Below, piece by piece: positions 28,407 to 36,557 of a stretch of DNA of 36,687 nucleotides; the stretch's first letter is position 1, and each line of letters starts with the position of its first letter. The notes below the pieces were generated by a model. That model was not told the origin of the DNA. It was given only the letters and a program-made list of their open reading frames with translations, and did not search any database. Source of the stretch: Bacteroidales bacterium. Its GTDB lineage: Bacteria; Bacteroidota; Bacteroidia; Bacteroidales; Bacteroidaceae. Made by a program: the position numbers and the translations under genes. The stretch spans positions 1 through 36,687 of the forward strand of contig SUXO01000021.1 of the NCBI GenBank assembly GCA_015060885.1. Reading direction: 5' to 3'.

Positions 28407-28922
28407 ATGAATAGAATGAAGAAATTATTTGTATTCGGTTTGGCTCTTTGCTCAGTGTTTGCTTTCACATCTTGTAAGACATCAAAGTCGGAATATAAGA
28501 AGGCTTACGACCAGGCACAGCAGCTCGAACTTGCCCAGGGACAGGGCCAGGCCAACGAACCCATTGAGATTGCTCCCGTAACATCGACAACAGCAGCAGT
28601 GCAGAACACCGCTTCCAACATCGATACATCGTTCCGCACCGAAAAGGTAGTGCTTGCTTCGGGTGCCGAAGGCTCGTTGAAGGATTTCAGCGTTGTATGT
28701 GGCAGTTTCGGTCGCAAAGAGGGTGCCGAGTCGGTTAAAGAGGGACTCATTGCCCAGGGTTACAATGCAATTATAGTCCAGAACCCTGCAACAGGAATGT
28801 ACCGCGTTGTATGCGGCTCTTTCGACACCAAGCAGCAGGCTGCCGAGTATCGTGAGCAGTTCAAGGCCAATAACCCCGACAACGCCGACTTCCAGAAGGC
28901 TTGGTTGCTCTACAACAAGTAA
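28407..28922 (+). CDS. SPOR-domain lipoprotein
   Basis: The 171-residue lipoprotein has a signal peptide ending FTSC (Cys23 lipidated), a low-complexity Gln/Thr/Ala linker (about 35-80) and a C-terminal SPOR domain (about 92-165) with the two half-repeats FSVVCGSFGRKEGAES and YRVVCGSFDTKQQAAE. SPOR domains bind peptidoglycan stripped of stem peptides at division sites, so it may act at the septum or at cell-wall remodelling sites. ATG 28407 is the first start, and ATG 28416 is also possible. The mutarotase-like gene follows after 6 nt and shares its terminator. Confidence 0.88.
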   Translation: MNRMKKLFVFGLALCSVFAFTSCKTSKSEYKKAYDQAQQLELAQGQGQANEPIEIAPVTSTTAAVQNTASNIDTSFRTEKVVLASGAEGSLKDFSVVCGSFGRKEGAESVKEGLIAQGYNAIIVQNPATGMYRVVCGSFDTKQQAAEYREQFKANNPDNADFQKAWLLYNK

Positions 28923-28928
28923 TCCCGA

Positions 28929-29318
28929 ATGGAAACCCCTTCTACCGGCTACAAGGTTCAGAAGTATGGCTGTGAGGTAAAGCGTTACTGCCAGACACTC
29001 GAACTCAAAGACAATCCCGAACTCATTGCCGAATACCGTCGCCGTCACAGCGAGGGTGAGGCTTGGAAGGAGGTGCTCGACGGAATACGTGAGGTGGGCA
29101 TCCTTGAAATGGAAATCTACCTTGTGGGTACCCGCCTGTTTATGATAGTGGAGACACCTGTCGACTTCGATTGGGACACCGCAATGGCACGCCTTGCAAC
29201 ATTGCCACGGCAACAGGAGTGGGAGGACTATATGTCAATCTTCCAGGAGGCCGAAAAGGGGGCTTCGTCGAACGATAAATGGAAGGCGATGGAGCGAATA
29301 TTCCATCTTTACAAATAA
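28929..29318 (+). CDS. L-rhamnose mutarotase-family protein
   Basis: The 129-residue protein resembles the RhaM family, small dimeric ferredoxin-like enzymes that interconvert the alpha and beta anomers of L-rhamnose. The key region is AEYRRRHSE with Tyr36 and His40, matching the catalytic Tyr and His of the family. EMEIYLVGTRLFMIVETP (60-77) and WEDYMSIFQ follow in the expected order. It carries about 15 extra N-terminal residues. No rhamnose catabolism gene (rhaA, B, D) adjoins. It is co-transcribed with a SPOR lipoprotein, an unexpected partner. The sugar could be L-rhamnose, L-fucose or something else. Confidence 0.8.
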   Translation: METPSTGYKVQKYGCEVKRYCQTLELKDNPELIAEYRRRHSEGEAWKEVLDGIREVGILEMEIYLVGTRLFMIVETPVDFDWDTAMARLATLPRQQEWEDYMSIFQEAEKGASSNDKWKAMERIFHLYK

Positions 29319-29345
29319 AAATGCGGCTTTCGGGCCGCATTTTTG
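29317..29345 (+). terminator. Terminator of the SPOR lipoprotein-mutarotase unit
   Basis: AAAAATGCGGC pairs with GCCGCATTTTT around a short loop and begins inside the stop codon of the mutarotase gene. Confidence 0.85.
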
Positions 29346-29397
29346 TTATAAAAGCATTTTTTTGCATTTGTTGGCTCTTCCTTTCGCCCAATTTGGT

Positions 29398-29405
29398 TAC
29401 CTTTG
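29398..29405 (+). promoter_or_regulatory. -7 box of the ruvX-def-TPR unit
   Basis: TACCTTTG, a perfect match. It overlaps the longest possible reading of ruvX (start at 29403), so the real start must be the ATG at 29427. The -33 element is not clear at the usual spacing. Confidence 0.6.
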
Positions 29406-29426
29406 CACATTATTGGATTAACGACT

Positions 29427-29852
29427 ATGGCACGACTGTTGGCGATTGATTATGGAAAGAAACGTACCGGCATAGCGGTGACCGACGAGTTGCAGATAAT
29501 AGCCAACGGGCTTGCAACTGTTGCCACCGTGGAACTCGAACGTTTCATTCTCTCCTATGTGGAGCGCGAGCCTGTTGAGCGCATAATCGTAGGCCTGCCC
29601 AAGCAGATGAACAACCGCCCGTCGGAAAATATGGGCCGCATAGAGCCCTTTGTGAACCGCTTGCGCAAGTTGTTGCCCGCAATCCCGGTGGAGTATTACG
29701 ACGAGCGTTTCACGTCGGTACTTGCCCAGAGAGCCATCCTCGAATCGGGGATAGGCAAAATGGCGCGCCGCGACAAGGCACTTGTCGACGAGGTGAGTGC
29801 CGTTATAATATTGCAATCCTATATGGAGAGCCGCAGAATGAGAACAGAATAA
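29427..29852 (+). CDS. ruvX: RuvX/YqgF pre-16S rRNA nuclease family protein
   Basis: The 141-residue RNase H-fold protein is of the YqgF family, which in bacteria processes the 5' end of 16S rRNA and was first described as a Holliday-junction resolvase homologue. Asp7 lies in LLAIDYGKKRTGIAV, the second acidic site is in YYDERFTS, and the last is the Asp of KALVDEVSAVIIL. The VGLPKQMNN loop is also typical. The start at 29427 is fixed by the -7 box just upstream and by the family's usual beginning. def follows after 15 nt. Confidence 0.93.
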   Translation: MARLLAIDYGKKRTGIAVTDELQIIANGLATVATVELERFILSYVEREPVERIIVGLPKQMNNRPSENMGRIEPFVNRLRKLLPAIPVEYYDERFTSVLAQRAILESGIGKMARRDKALVDEVSAVIILQSYMESRRMRTE

Positions 29853-29867
29853 CAAACAAAATAGAAT

Positions 29868-30425
29868 ATGATACTACCCATCTACCTTTACGGCCAGCCC
29901 GTGTTGCGCAAAGTGGCCGAGGATATCACCCCCGATTATCCCGAACTCGGCAAGCTCATTGAAGATATGTTCGAAACAATGCACAGTGCCGAAGGCATCG
30001 GCCTGGCAGCACCGCAGATAGGCCTTGCGATACGCCTTGTTGTAGTGGACCTCGATGTTCTTGCCGAGGACTTCCCCGAATTCAAGGACTTCCGCCGTGT
30101 CTACATCAACGCTCACATTCTTGAAACATCCGACGATACCGAGTCGATGGAAGAGGGCTGTTTAAGCCTTCCCGGCATACACGAAAAGGTTACTCGCCCC
30201 ACACGTATCCACGTGAAATATATGGACGAGAATTTTGTGGAGCACGACGAGTGGGTTGACGGTTATCTTGCCCGCGTTATGCAGCACGAGTTCGACCATT
30301 TGGAGGGCAAGGTCTTTGCCGACCGCCTTTCGCCCCTGCGCCGTCAGATGAACAAGAACCGCCTTATGAACCTGTTGAAGGGCAAGGCGCATTGTGCCTA
30401 CAAGACCAAGCGCGTGCTCAAATAA
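29868..30425 (+). CDS. def: Peptide deformylase
   Basis: The 185-residue metalloenzyme removes the formyl group from the initiator methionine of new proteins. All three motifs are intact: GIGLAAPQ (43-50), EEGCLSLP with the metal-ligand Cys98, and QHEFDHLEGK with His140, Glu141 and His144. The family start MILPIYLYGQPVLR is at residue 1, so ATG 29868 is right. It lies between ruvX and the TPR protein in one unit. Confidence 0.97.
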   Translation: MILPIYLYGQPVLRKVAEDITPDYPELGKLIEDMFETMHSAEGIGLAAPQIGLAIRLVVVDLDVLAEDFPEFKDFRRVYINAHILETSDDTESMEEGCLSLPGIHEKVTRPTRIHVKYMDENFVEHDEWVDGYLARVMQHEFDHLEGKVFADRLSPLRRQMNKNRLMNLLKGKAHCAYKTKRVLK

Positions 30426-30452
30426 TGGCATTTTCATAAACCGGGCCGTAAT

Positions 30453-32459
30453 ATGTTCCGTAGAGCCTCAATCCTCATTGTCGCACTGCTTGCGCTGTTG
30501 CCCTTGCAGGCCCAGCTCAACACCGACCGCATTATGCTCATAGGGCGCAATGCGCTTTATTTCGAGGATTATGTGCTCTCAATCCAGTATTTCAACAGGG
30601 TGATAGAGTCGAAGCCCTTTCTTCACGAACCCTACTTCTTTCGCGGCCTTGCTAAATACTATCTCGACGACTATAAAGGAGCCGAAGAGGACCTCGACAA
30701 GGCCATAGAGAAAAACCCCTACGTTTCGCGCAGCTACCAGTTGCGAGGAATGTGCCGTGCCAAGCGCGACAGTATAGCAGGTGCTATGGCCGACTTCCGT
30801 TCGGCAATAAAATATGACCCGCAGAACCCTGTCCTGTGGCAGAACCTTGCAGCGACAGCCGTTCAGGGCGAAGAGTGGGGCACTGCTGCCGCAGTTGTCG
30901 ACTCACTTCTTTACTTCGCACCGCGCTACACCGTGGGCTATCTTATGCGCGTACACATATCGATGGAGCTCAAAGATACCTTGACGGCTATCAGAATGGC
31001 CGATGAGGCTGTCGCCAGCGACCCCTATTCGTGCGACACCTACGAAATGCGTGCTCTTGTGAATGCCCAAGTGGAGCATTACGAAAAAGCCGAGGCCGAT
31101 ATGGACCGCGCCATAGAACTTATGCCGGGGCGTTGCAGCAGCTATCTCAACCGCGCTCTCATACGCTACCACCGCAACGACCTGCGCGGTGCAATGGATG
31201 ACTATGATATGGCTCTCTATGTGGAACCTGCCAATTTCGTGGGCCATTACAACCGTGGTCTTTTGCGAATGCAGGTGGGCGACGACAACCGCGCGATAGA
31301 GGACTTCGACTTTGTACTCGGCATTGATGCCGACAATACGATGGCACGCTTCAACCGCGCCCTCTTGCTCGACCAGACAGGTGACCTGCGTGCAGCAATA
31401 GACGATTACTCCAAGGTGCTTGCCGTCTATCCCCAATTCGAATATGGCTACCGTTGCCGTGCTGCCGCTTTGCGCAAGGTGGGCGACATAAAGGGTGCCG
31501 AAAAGGATGAGGCCTGGCTGCTCAACAATATGACCGACAGCTATCTTGGCCGGTCGGGCAGTGGCGGCAGTGACGGCGAGGGCGAAAAGACACGCAAACG
31601 CTCCGACCGCAATGTGCGCAACTACAACAAGATGATTGCTGCCGAAAACAGCATCGACAAGGATTACACCACCGAGTACCGCGGCAAGGTGCAGAACCGC
31701 CAAATGCCGGTGGAACTCGAACCAATGTTCGTTCTCACATACTACGAAGATGTCCAGGAACTGCGCAACGAAGGCTTTTATGCCCCTGTCGAGGAGTTCA
31801 ACAAGAACAGTCTGTTGCCTTACAGGGTGATACTTACCAATGGCGAGCGTGCGCTCGCCTCCAACGAGGTGGAACGCCACTTCGCAAGCGTCGATGCGCT
31901 GTCGAAAAGTATCGACGAAAACCCCGATGACCTCTATTTCCGTCTGGCACGTGCCATAGACTATTATCTCGTGCAAGACCTTTCGTCGGCAATTGACGAC
32001 CTCGATGCCGCCCTCACGCTCGACGGCGAGCTGTGGAGCATATATTTCACACGCGCTTTTGTGCGTTACAAGTTGCTCGAAGGAGAGCATCTTGCCACAA
32101 TGAATGCAGGCGACAATCCGGTGGCTGTGAAGCGCGGCTCCGGGCTCCCCGATATGGAATATCTGTTGATAAAGAGCGACCTCGACAAGGTTGTTGCACT
32201 TATGCCCGACTTTCCCCAGGCCTTCTTCAACCGTGGCAATGTGTGCGTGAAGCTCAACGATTTCAAGTCGGCGGTAGTCGATTATGGCGAAGCCATAAGA
32301 CTTGACGACAAATTTGCCGAGGCCTACTATAACCGCGGCCTTGCCCATCTCTATCTTGGCAACACCGAACAGGCTATTGCCGATTTAAGCCGTGCCGGCG
32401 AGCTTGGTATCTATTCGGCCTACAATGTCATAAAGCGTTACAAGGAGTCGGGCGAATGA
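30453..32459 (+). CDS. Secreted or periplasmic TPR-repeat protein
   Basis: The 668-residue product has a signal peptide (1 to about 20, ending LQAQ) and a long run of tetratricopeptide repeats in two blocks, about residues 25-350 and 480-665. Clear repeats are YFEDYVLSIQYFNRVIESKP, YLDDYKGAEEDLDKAIEKNP, RNDLRGAMDDYDMALYVEP and LNDFKSAVVDYGEAIRLDD. A charged linker (SGSGGSDGEGEKTRKRSDR, around 365-383) separates the blocks. TPRs form superhelical scaffolds for protein contacts; no enzyme motif was seen. It is the third gene of the ruvX-def unit. The specific role is unknown. Confidence 0.88.
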   Translation: MFRRASILIVALLALLPLQAQLNTDRIMLIGRNALYFEDYVLSIQYFNRVIESKPFLHEPYFFRGLAKYYLDDYKGAEEDLDKAIEKNPYVSRSYQLRGMCRAKRDSIAGAMADFRSAIKYDPQNPVLWQNLAATAVQGEEWGTAAAVVDSLLYFAPRYTVGYLMRVHISMELKDTLTAIRMADEAVASDPYSCDTYEMRALVNAQVEHYEKAEADMDRAIELMPGRCSSYLNRALIRYHRNDLRGAMDDYDMALYVEPANFVGHYNRGLLRMQVGDDNRAIEDFDFVLGIDADNTMARFNRALLLDQTGDLRAAIDDYSKVLAVYPQFEYGYRCRAAALRKVGDIKGAEKDEAWLLNNMTDSYLGRSGSGGSDGEGEKTRKRSDRNVRNYNKMIAAENSIDKDYTTEYRGKVQNRQMPVELEPMFVLTYYEDVQELRNEGFYAPVEEFNKNSLLPYRVILTNGERALASNEVERHFASVDALSKSIDENPDDLYFRLARAIDYYLVQDLSSAIDDLDAALTLDGELWSIYFTRAFVRYKLLEGEHLATMNAGDNPVAVKRGSGLPDMEYLLIKSDLDKVVALMPDFPQAFFNRGNVCVKLNDFKSAVVDYGEAIRLDDKFAEAYYNRGLAHLYLGNTEQAIADLSRAGELGIYSAYNVIKRYKESGE

Positions 32460-32485
32460 AAGAGCCCATCCCTTCTTTTTAGAAA

Positions 32486-32506
32486 GAAATTTGAACAGCT
32501 TCTTAT
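32486..32506 (+). repeat. Recurring intergenic motif, occurrence 3
   Basis: GAAATTTGAACAGCTTCTTA, 60 nt upstream of the thrS -7 box, the same distance as occurrence 1 from its -7 box. No terminator was found for the TPR gene in 32460-32530. Confidence 0.5.
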
Positions 32507-32523
32507 AAAAAAAGATAATCCCG

Positions 32524-32553
32524 TTTGCATATTTCTTATTTTTATTATCTTTG
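32524..32553 (+). promoter_or_regulatory. Promoter of thrS
   Basis: TTTG (32524-32527), 18-nt spacer, TATCTTTG (32546-32553). The leader is about 125 nt, longer than at the other genes here, and contains a short hairpin (AATCTC with GAGATT around 32588-32614). Confidence 0.65.
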
Positions 32554-32686
32554 CATAATGTAGTGAAAGTAGGCTGCGCCCGTTGCATAAATCTCTGCTG
32601 TTTTTTGGAGATTAATTCAGTGCAGCGCTTGTGAAAATGACAAAGGCGTGGCAGTTTGTAAGTAGTAAAAATAAAAGATATACGTT

Positions 32687-34651
32687 ATGATTAAACTAAT
32701 TTTCCCCGACGGAGGTGTGCAGGAGTTTGCAGCCGAAGGAAAATCCTTCATAGAAATCCTTTCCTCGGTCGACCCCAAAATCCTGAACAGTGTAGTTGCC
32801 GCAAAGGTAGGCGACAATGTTATAGACTTGCGCGACGTGCCCGCCGACGGCTGCGAGGCACAGCTCGTGGGCATAGAGAGCAAAGAGGCTCTGCACGTGT
32901 TGCGCCACACAGCCACCCACATTATGGCCGAGGCTGTGAAACACCTCTTCCCCGAAGCCAAGCTCACCATAGGCCCTGCCACAGAGAACGGCTTCTTCTA
33001 CGATTTCGATTGTCCTCCCTTTACCAAGGAGAACCTTGCCGAAATTGAGAAGGAGATGAAGAAGATCATAAAATCGAACCCCCGTATCGAACGCAAGAGC
33101 GTTTCACGTGCCGAAGCCATTGAGATGATGAAGGCAATGAACGAGCCCTATAAACTGGAACTCATCGACGCAATCCCCGAAGGCGAGAACATTACAATAT
33201 ACTCGCAGGACGATTTTGTCGACCTCTGTATGGGCCCCCATTTGCTCAATACAAAGCTCATAAAAGGCTTCAAGCTGCTCTCTACCTCGACAGCCTACTG
33301 GCGTGCCGACAAGAACAACGCTGCGCTTGCCCGCATCTACGGAACAGCCTTCTTCTCGAAAGAGGAACTCGAAGCATTCCTTGCTCATTTGGAGCACATC
33401 AAGAACATCGACCACAACAAGATAGGCCGTGAAATGGAACTCTTCACCACTGTCGATGTCATAGGCCAGGGCCTTCCCCTGCTTATGCCCAAAGGAGCGA
33501 AAATAATACAGACCTTGCAACGCTGGATAGAAGATATCGAGGATAACGAGTGGGGTTACATCCGTACCAAGACACCCCTTATGGCCAAAAGCGACCTCTA
33601 CAAGATTTCGGGCCACTGGGACCACTACAAGGACGGTATGTTCGTTCTTGGCGACGAGGAGAACGACAAGGAGGTCTTTGCCCTTCGCCCTATGACCTGC
33701 CCCTTCCAGTACTATGTCTACAAGGCAACACAGCACTCTTACCGCGACCTTCCCTTGCGTTACAGCGAAACATCGACACTCTTCCGCAACGAGGATTCGG
33801 GCGAAATGCACGGCCTTACCCGTGTGCGCCAGTTCACCATCAGCGAAGGACACCTCATCGTGCGCCCCGACCAGATGGTCGAAGAGTTCAAGAAGTGTCT
33901 TGCCCTTGCAAAGCACGTTATGGAAACACTCGGCTTGCAGAACGACGTAACATACGTTCTTGCCAAGTGGAACCCCGAAAACCGTGCGAAATACATTGGC
34001 GATGCCGAAGTCTGGGAACAGACACAGCAGCATATACGCGAAATGCTCATCGACCTCGAAATACCTTTCGTAGAGGAGGTTGGCGGTGCCGCCTTCTATG
34101 GCCCCAAAGTGGACATCAATGCCAAGAACGTATATGGCAAAGAGGATACAATGATAACCGTTCAGTGGGATGCGCTCCTTGCAGCCCAGTTCGATATGTT
34201 CTACATCGACCAGAACGGCGAGAAGGTACGCCCCTACATCATCCACCGTACAAGTATGGGTTGCTACGAGCGCACCCTCGCCTGGCTCATTGAGAAATAC
34301 GAAGGCAAGTTCCCCACCTGGCTCTGCCCCGAACAGGTGCGCGTTCTTCCCATCTCCGAAAAATATGGCGACTATGCCGAAAAGGTGGCTGCCGAGCTCA
34401 AAAAGAACGGCATACTCTGCTCGGTCGACAACCGCTCCGAAAAAATCGGTTACAAGATTCGCGACGCGCGCAACAGCCGCATCCCCTATATGCTTGTCCT
34501 CGGCCAGCAGGAAGAGGAGAGCGCGACAGTGGCAGTGCGCAGCCGTTTTGCAGGCGACGAGGGTGTGAAACCCATTGCCGACTTCATTGCAGCCATCAGC
34601 GAGGAGATACGCACACGCCGCATACGCAAGGAGCAGGCTCCCGCGCAATAA
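32687..34651 (+). CDS. thrS: Threonine-tRNA ligase
   Basis: The 654-residue class II synthetase charges tRNA-Thr. The N-terminal TGS domain covers residues 1-60. The editing domain follows, with HTATH (His74 and His78) and later LCMGPH supplying the other residues of the deacylation site. The catalytic core holds the zinc-binding Cys in RPMTCPFQ, motif 2 (FRNEDSGEMHGLTRVRQF) and motif 3 (HRTSMGCYERTLAWLIE). The anticodon-binding domain forms the C-terminus. Length fits the family. It has its own promoter and terminator but precedes infC-rpmI-rplT, the same gene order as in many bacteria. Confidence 0.98.
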   Translation: MIKLIFPDGGVQEFAAEGKSFIEILSSVDPKILNSVVAAKVGDNVIDLRDVPADGCEAQLVGIESKEALHVLRHTATHIMAEAVKHLFPEAKLTIGPATENGFFYDFDCPPFTKENLAEIEKEMKKIIKSNPRIERKSVSRAEAIEMMKAMNEPYKLELIDAIPEGENITIYSQDDFVDLCMGPHLLNTKLIKGFKLLSTSTAYWRADKNNAALARIYGTAFFSKEELEAFLAHLEHIKNIDHNKIGREMELFTTVDVIGQGLPLLMPKGAKIIQTLQRWIEDIEDNEWGYIRTKTPLMAKSDLYKISGHWDHYKDGMFVLGDEENDKEVFALRPMTCPFQYYVYKATQHSYRDLPLRYSETSTLFRNEDSGEMHGLTRVRQFTISEGHLIVRPDQMVEEFKKCLALAKHVMETLGLQNDVTYVLAKWNPENRAKYIGDAEVWEQTQQHIREMLIDLEIPFVEEVGGAAFYGPKVDINAKNVYGKEDTMITVQWDALLAAQFDMFYIDQNGEKVRPYIIHRTSMGCYERTLAWLIEKYEGKFPTWLCPEQVRVLPISEKYGDYAEKVAAELKKNGILCSVDNRSEKIGYKIRDARNSRIPYMLVLGQQEEESATVAVRSRFAGDEGVKPIADFIAAISEEIRTRRIRKEQAPAQ

Positions 34652-34667
34652 TTTGTTGAAACTCCAT

Positions 34668-34704
34668 AAAAGAGGCTCGCAGGCTTTACCCGTGAGCCTC
34701 TTTT
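34668..34704 (+). terminator. Terminator of thrS
   Basis: AAAAGAGGCTC (34668-34678) pairs with GAGCCTCTTTT (34694-34704), loop of 15. It separates thrS from the infC operon. Confidence 0.85.
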
Positions 34705-34740
34705 CGTGATAAATAAGCCGGAAAAGGGCGTGAATTTCAA

Positions 34741-34799
34741 AAAAATGCGAAAAAAAGAGCAAAACCTCTTCGTTATGTGATAAATAAGTCGTAAATTTG
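34741..34799 (+). promoter_or_regulatory. Promoter of infC-rpmI-rplT with upstream A-rich element
   Basis: TAAATTTG (34792-34799) is a perfect -7 box. Upstream is an A-rich block, AAAATGCGAAAAAAAGAG, whose ATGCG starts 47 nt before the box. The same block stands at exactly the same distance before the promoter at 36275. It may work like an UP element. The -33 element is poor, and the leader is about 55 nt. Confidence 0.6.
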
Positions 34800-34857
34800 C
34801 GACGATTTTTTAGCAACATAGAGGAAAAACGAATAAATACTTTATCAAACTTAATTA

Positions 34858-35436
34858 ATGAAGAACGACAACATTAAGAATCAATATCGTATAAACGAAC
34901 AGATTCGTGCAAACGAAGTACGCATTGTAGGCGACGACATAGAATCAGTGGTGCTTCCCTTGCACAAGGCCCTCGACCTTGCCGACGAAAAAGGTCTTGA
35001 CTTGGTTGAAATATCACCCTCGGCCAACCCGCCGGTTTGTCGTTTGATAGAGTATTCAAAATTCCTTTATCAGCTGAAAAAACGCCAGAAGGAGCAGAAA
35101 GCGAAGCAGGTGAAGATAGATGTCAAGGAGATACGTTTCGGCCCGCAGACCGACGACCACGACTATAACTTCAAGCTCAAACACGCGATAAGTTTCCTGG
35201 GCGACGGCGACAAGGTAAAAGCCTATGTCTTCTTTAAAGGCCGTTCAATCCTCTTTAAAGAGCAGGGCGAGATACTCTTGCTCCGTTTTGCAAAAGACCT
35301 CGAAGAGTACGGCAAGCTCGATATGATGCCTGTGCTCGAAGGCAAGAGAATGACAATTATGGTGTCGCCCAAGAAAGCGGCTCCCGCAAAGAAAGAGAAG
35401 CCCGCAAAGCCCGAGGCTCCCAAGACCGAAGAATAA
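34858..35436 (+). CDS. infC: Translation initiation factor IF-3
   Basis: The 192-residue factor binds the 30S subunit, prevents premature joining of 50S and checks start codon and initiator tRNA. The N-terminal domain ([17 protein letters not shown] onward, then [17 protein letters not shown]) covers about 8-70. The lysine-rich linker helix is [14 protein letters not shown], and the C-terminal domain starts with [19 protein letters not shown] charged tail rich in Lys, Pro, Ala and Glu (residues about 173-192) extends beyond the E. coli form. The start codon is ATG, not the AUU that allows autoregulation in E. coli. It leads the infC-rpmI-rplT operon. Confidence 0.97.
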   Translation: MKNDNIKNQYRINEQIRANEVRIVGDDIESVVLPLHKALDLADEKGLDLVEISPSANPPVCRLIEYSKFLYQLKKRQKEQKAKQVKIDVKEIRFGPQTDDHDYNFKLKHAISFLGDGDKVKAYVFFKGRSILFKEQGEILLLRFAKDLEEYGKLDMMPVLEGKRMTIMVSPKKAAPAKKEKPAKPEAPKTEE

Positions 35437-35495
35437 AAGCGAGTAGTGTTGGATAGTACGCTACCGATAAATATTAACTAATAATTTTTTATAAA

Positions 35496-35693
35496 ATGCC
35501 AAAAGTTAAAACTAACTCCGGTGCCAAAAAAAGATTCGCTCTTACCGGAACAGGTAAAATTAAAAGAAAACATGCTTATCACAGTCACATCTTGACTAAA
35601 AAGACAAAGAAGCAGAAGAGAAACCTTGTACACTTCACAACCCTCGATTCTGCCAATGTTAAAAGTGTTAAGGAATTGTTGTCATTGCGTTAA
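35496..35693 (+). CDS. rpmI: Ribosomal protein bL35
   Basis: The 65-residue basic protein is a large-subunit component. It opens [20 protein letters not shown], the family signature, followed by [22 protein letters not shown]. Length is normal. It lies 59 nt after infC and 79 nt before rplT. Confidence 0.97.
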   Translation: MPKVKTNSGAKKRFALTGTGKIKRKHAYHSHILTKKTKKQKRNLVHFTTLDSANVKSVKELLSLR

Positions 35694-35710
35694 GTATTGT
35701 ATTATTAACC

Positions 35711-35757
35711 GAATGTATTAGCAAGCAAGCCCGTTAAAATGGACGGCGCTAACATTC
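35711..35757 (+). promoter_or_regulatory. Hairpin between rpmI and rplT
   Basis: GAATGTATTAGC (35711-35722) pairs with GCTAACATTC (35748-35757) with a two-base bulge, and inside it CCGT (35731-35734) pairs with ACGG. No T run follows, so it is not a terminator. It may be an RNA processing or L20-binding site; see findings. Confidence 0.4.
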
Positions 35758-35772
35758 AAAAGATTTAAAACT

Positions 35773-36120
35773 ATGCCAAGATCAGTAAATCACGTTGCTT
35801 CAAGAGCAAGAAGAAAGAAAATTTTAGGTTTGACCAGAGGTTACTTTGGTGCAAGAAAGAATGTATGGACCGTAGCCAAGAACACTTGGGAGAAAGGTCT
35901 TACCTATGCATTCCGTGACCGTCGTAACAAGAAACGCGAGTTTCGCGCATTGTGGATTCAGCGTATCAACGCCGCTGCTCGTCTCGAAGGCCTCTCTTAC
36001 TCACAGTTGATGGGTGCTCTTCACAAAGCAGGTATCGAAATCAACCGTAAGGTTCTTGCCGACCTCGCTATGAACAACCCCGCAGCGTTCAAAGCTATCG
36101 TAGACAAGGTTAAGAAGTAA
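35773..36120 (+). CDS. rplT: Ribosomal protein bL20
   Basis: The 115-residue protein is needed early in 50S assembly and binds 23S rRNA; in several bacteria it also represses its own operon. It starts [20 protein letters not shown] and includes [15 protein letters not shown] and the conserved [19 protein letters not shown]. Length is normal. It is the last gene of the operon and is followed by a terminator and the Bacteroidales-1-like RNA. Confidence 0.98.
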   Translation: MPRSVNHVASRARRKKILGLTRGYFGARKNVWTVAKNTWEKGLTYAFRDRRNKKREFRALWIQRINAAARLEGLSYSQLMGALHKAGIEINRKVLADLAMNNPAAFKAIVDKVKK

Positions 36121-36144
36121 TTCTTACCCACGATACACAAAAAA

Positions 36145-36178
36145 AATAACCGAGGAGATATCCTCGGTTATTTTTTTT
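36145..36178 (+). terminator. Terminator of infC-rpmI-rplT
   Basis: AATAACCGAGGA (36145-36156) pairs with TCCTCGGTTATT (36161-36172), loop of four, then Ts to 36178. The left side is also A-rich, so it could act on both strands. Confidence 0.92.
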
Positions 36179-36226
36179 GTGCGTACATTTCCTTTATTTG
36201 CGGTAAAAGATGTGATATTGCCTTAA

Positions 36227-36282
36227 AATGCGAAAAAAACAGGGCTATGGGTTGTTTATCTATAAAAAGTGAATTATATTTG
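36227..36282 (+). promoter_or_regulatory. Promoter of the Bacteroidales-1-like RNA
   Basis: TTG (36252-36254), 20-nt spacer, TATATTTG (36275-36282): a near-consensus Bacteroidota promoter. AAAATGCGAAAAAAACAG lies upstream, its ATGCG beginning at 36228, 47 nt before the -7 box, as at infC. Confidence 0.75.
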
Positions 36283-36288
36283 TATAGG

Positions 36289-36473
36289 TTTTGCTGTACG
36301 AGCGACTGGGAAACTCATCAATTTATATGAAAACCGAGACAGCTTCGGTATCCCAATGGCGGGCCACAACCTTCGGGTAGCTTTAGAGAGCCGGTGGATT
36401 ACAAAGGGGTAGAGCTCTCAAATCATTTTTTCTCGGAGTTTCATCGTTCTCGTCGTGCAGCAAAACTTTTTTT
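36289..36473 (+). ncRNA. Bacteroidales-1-like structured RNA
   Basis: About 185 nt between a clear Bacteroidota promoter and a T run (36467-36473). The ends pair: GCTGTACGA (36293-36301) with TCGTGCAGC (36453-36461), nine pairs with one G-T, and next inside GAAACTC (36310-36316) with GAGTTTC (36436-36442). Smaller inner hairpins lie between. There is no open frame. The published Bacteroidales-1 motif is described as restricted to Bacteroidales, preceded by this kind of promoter, ended by a terminator and often placed after the L20 gene, all of which hold here. Its function is unknown. I identify it by context and structure, not by a covariance-model search. Confidence 0.75.
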
Positions 36474-36475
36474 GT

Positions 36476-36503
36476 GGTAGGCCCAAAGTGCCTGCCTTTT
36501 TTT
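36476..36503 (+). terminator. Second terminator after the structured RNA
   Basis: GGTAGGC (36476-36482) pairs with GCCTGCC (36490-36496) with one G-T pair, then seven Ts. It backs up the T run at 36467. Confidence 0.75.
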
Positions 36504-36557
36504 GTGGCTCAGTAGCAAAAAGGTGTGTGCACTCACTATATACGATACTAAACATTC

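Noticed and set aside
29403-29426. Earlier start for ruvX
   Set aside because: It would begin inside the -7 promoter box. The family starts at the ATG at 29427.
30903-32348. 481-codon minus-strand frame
   Set aside because: It is a shadow of the TPR-repeat gene on the opposite strand.
32560-32686. T-box or attenuator in the thrS leader
   Set aside because: I find no T-box sequence, no leader peptide rich in Thr codons and no terminator-antiterminator pair, only one short hairpin.
33104-34819. 571-codon minus-strand frame
   Set aside because: It is a shadow of thrS and runs through the thrS terminator.
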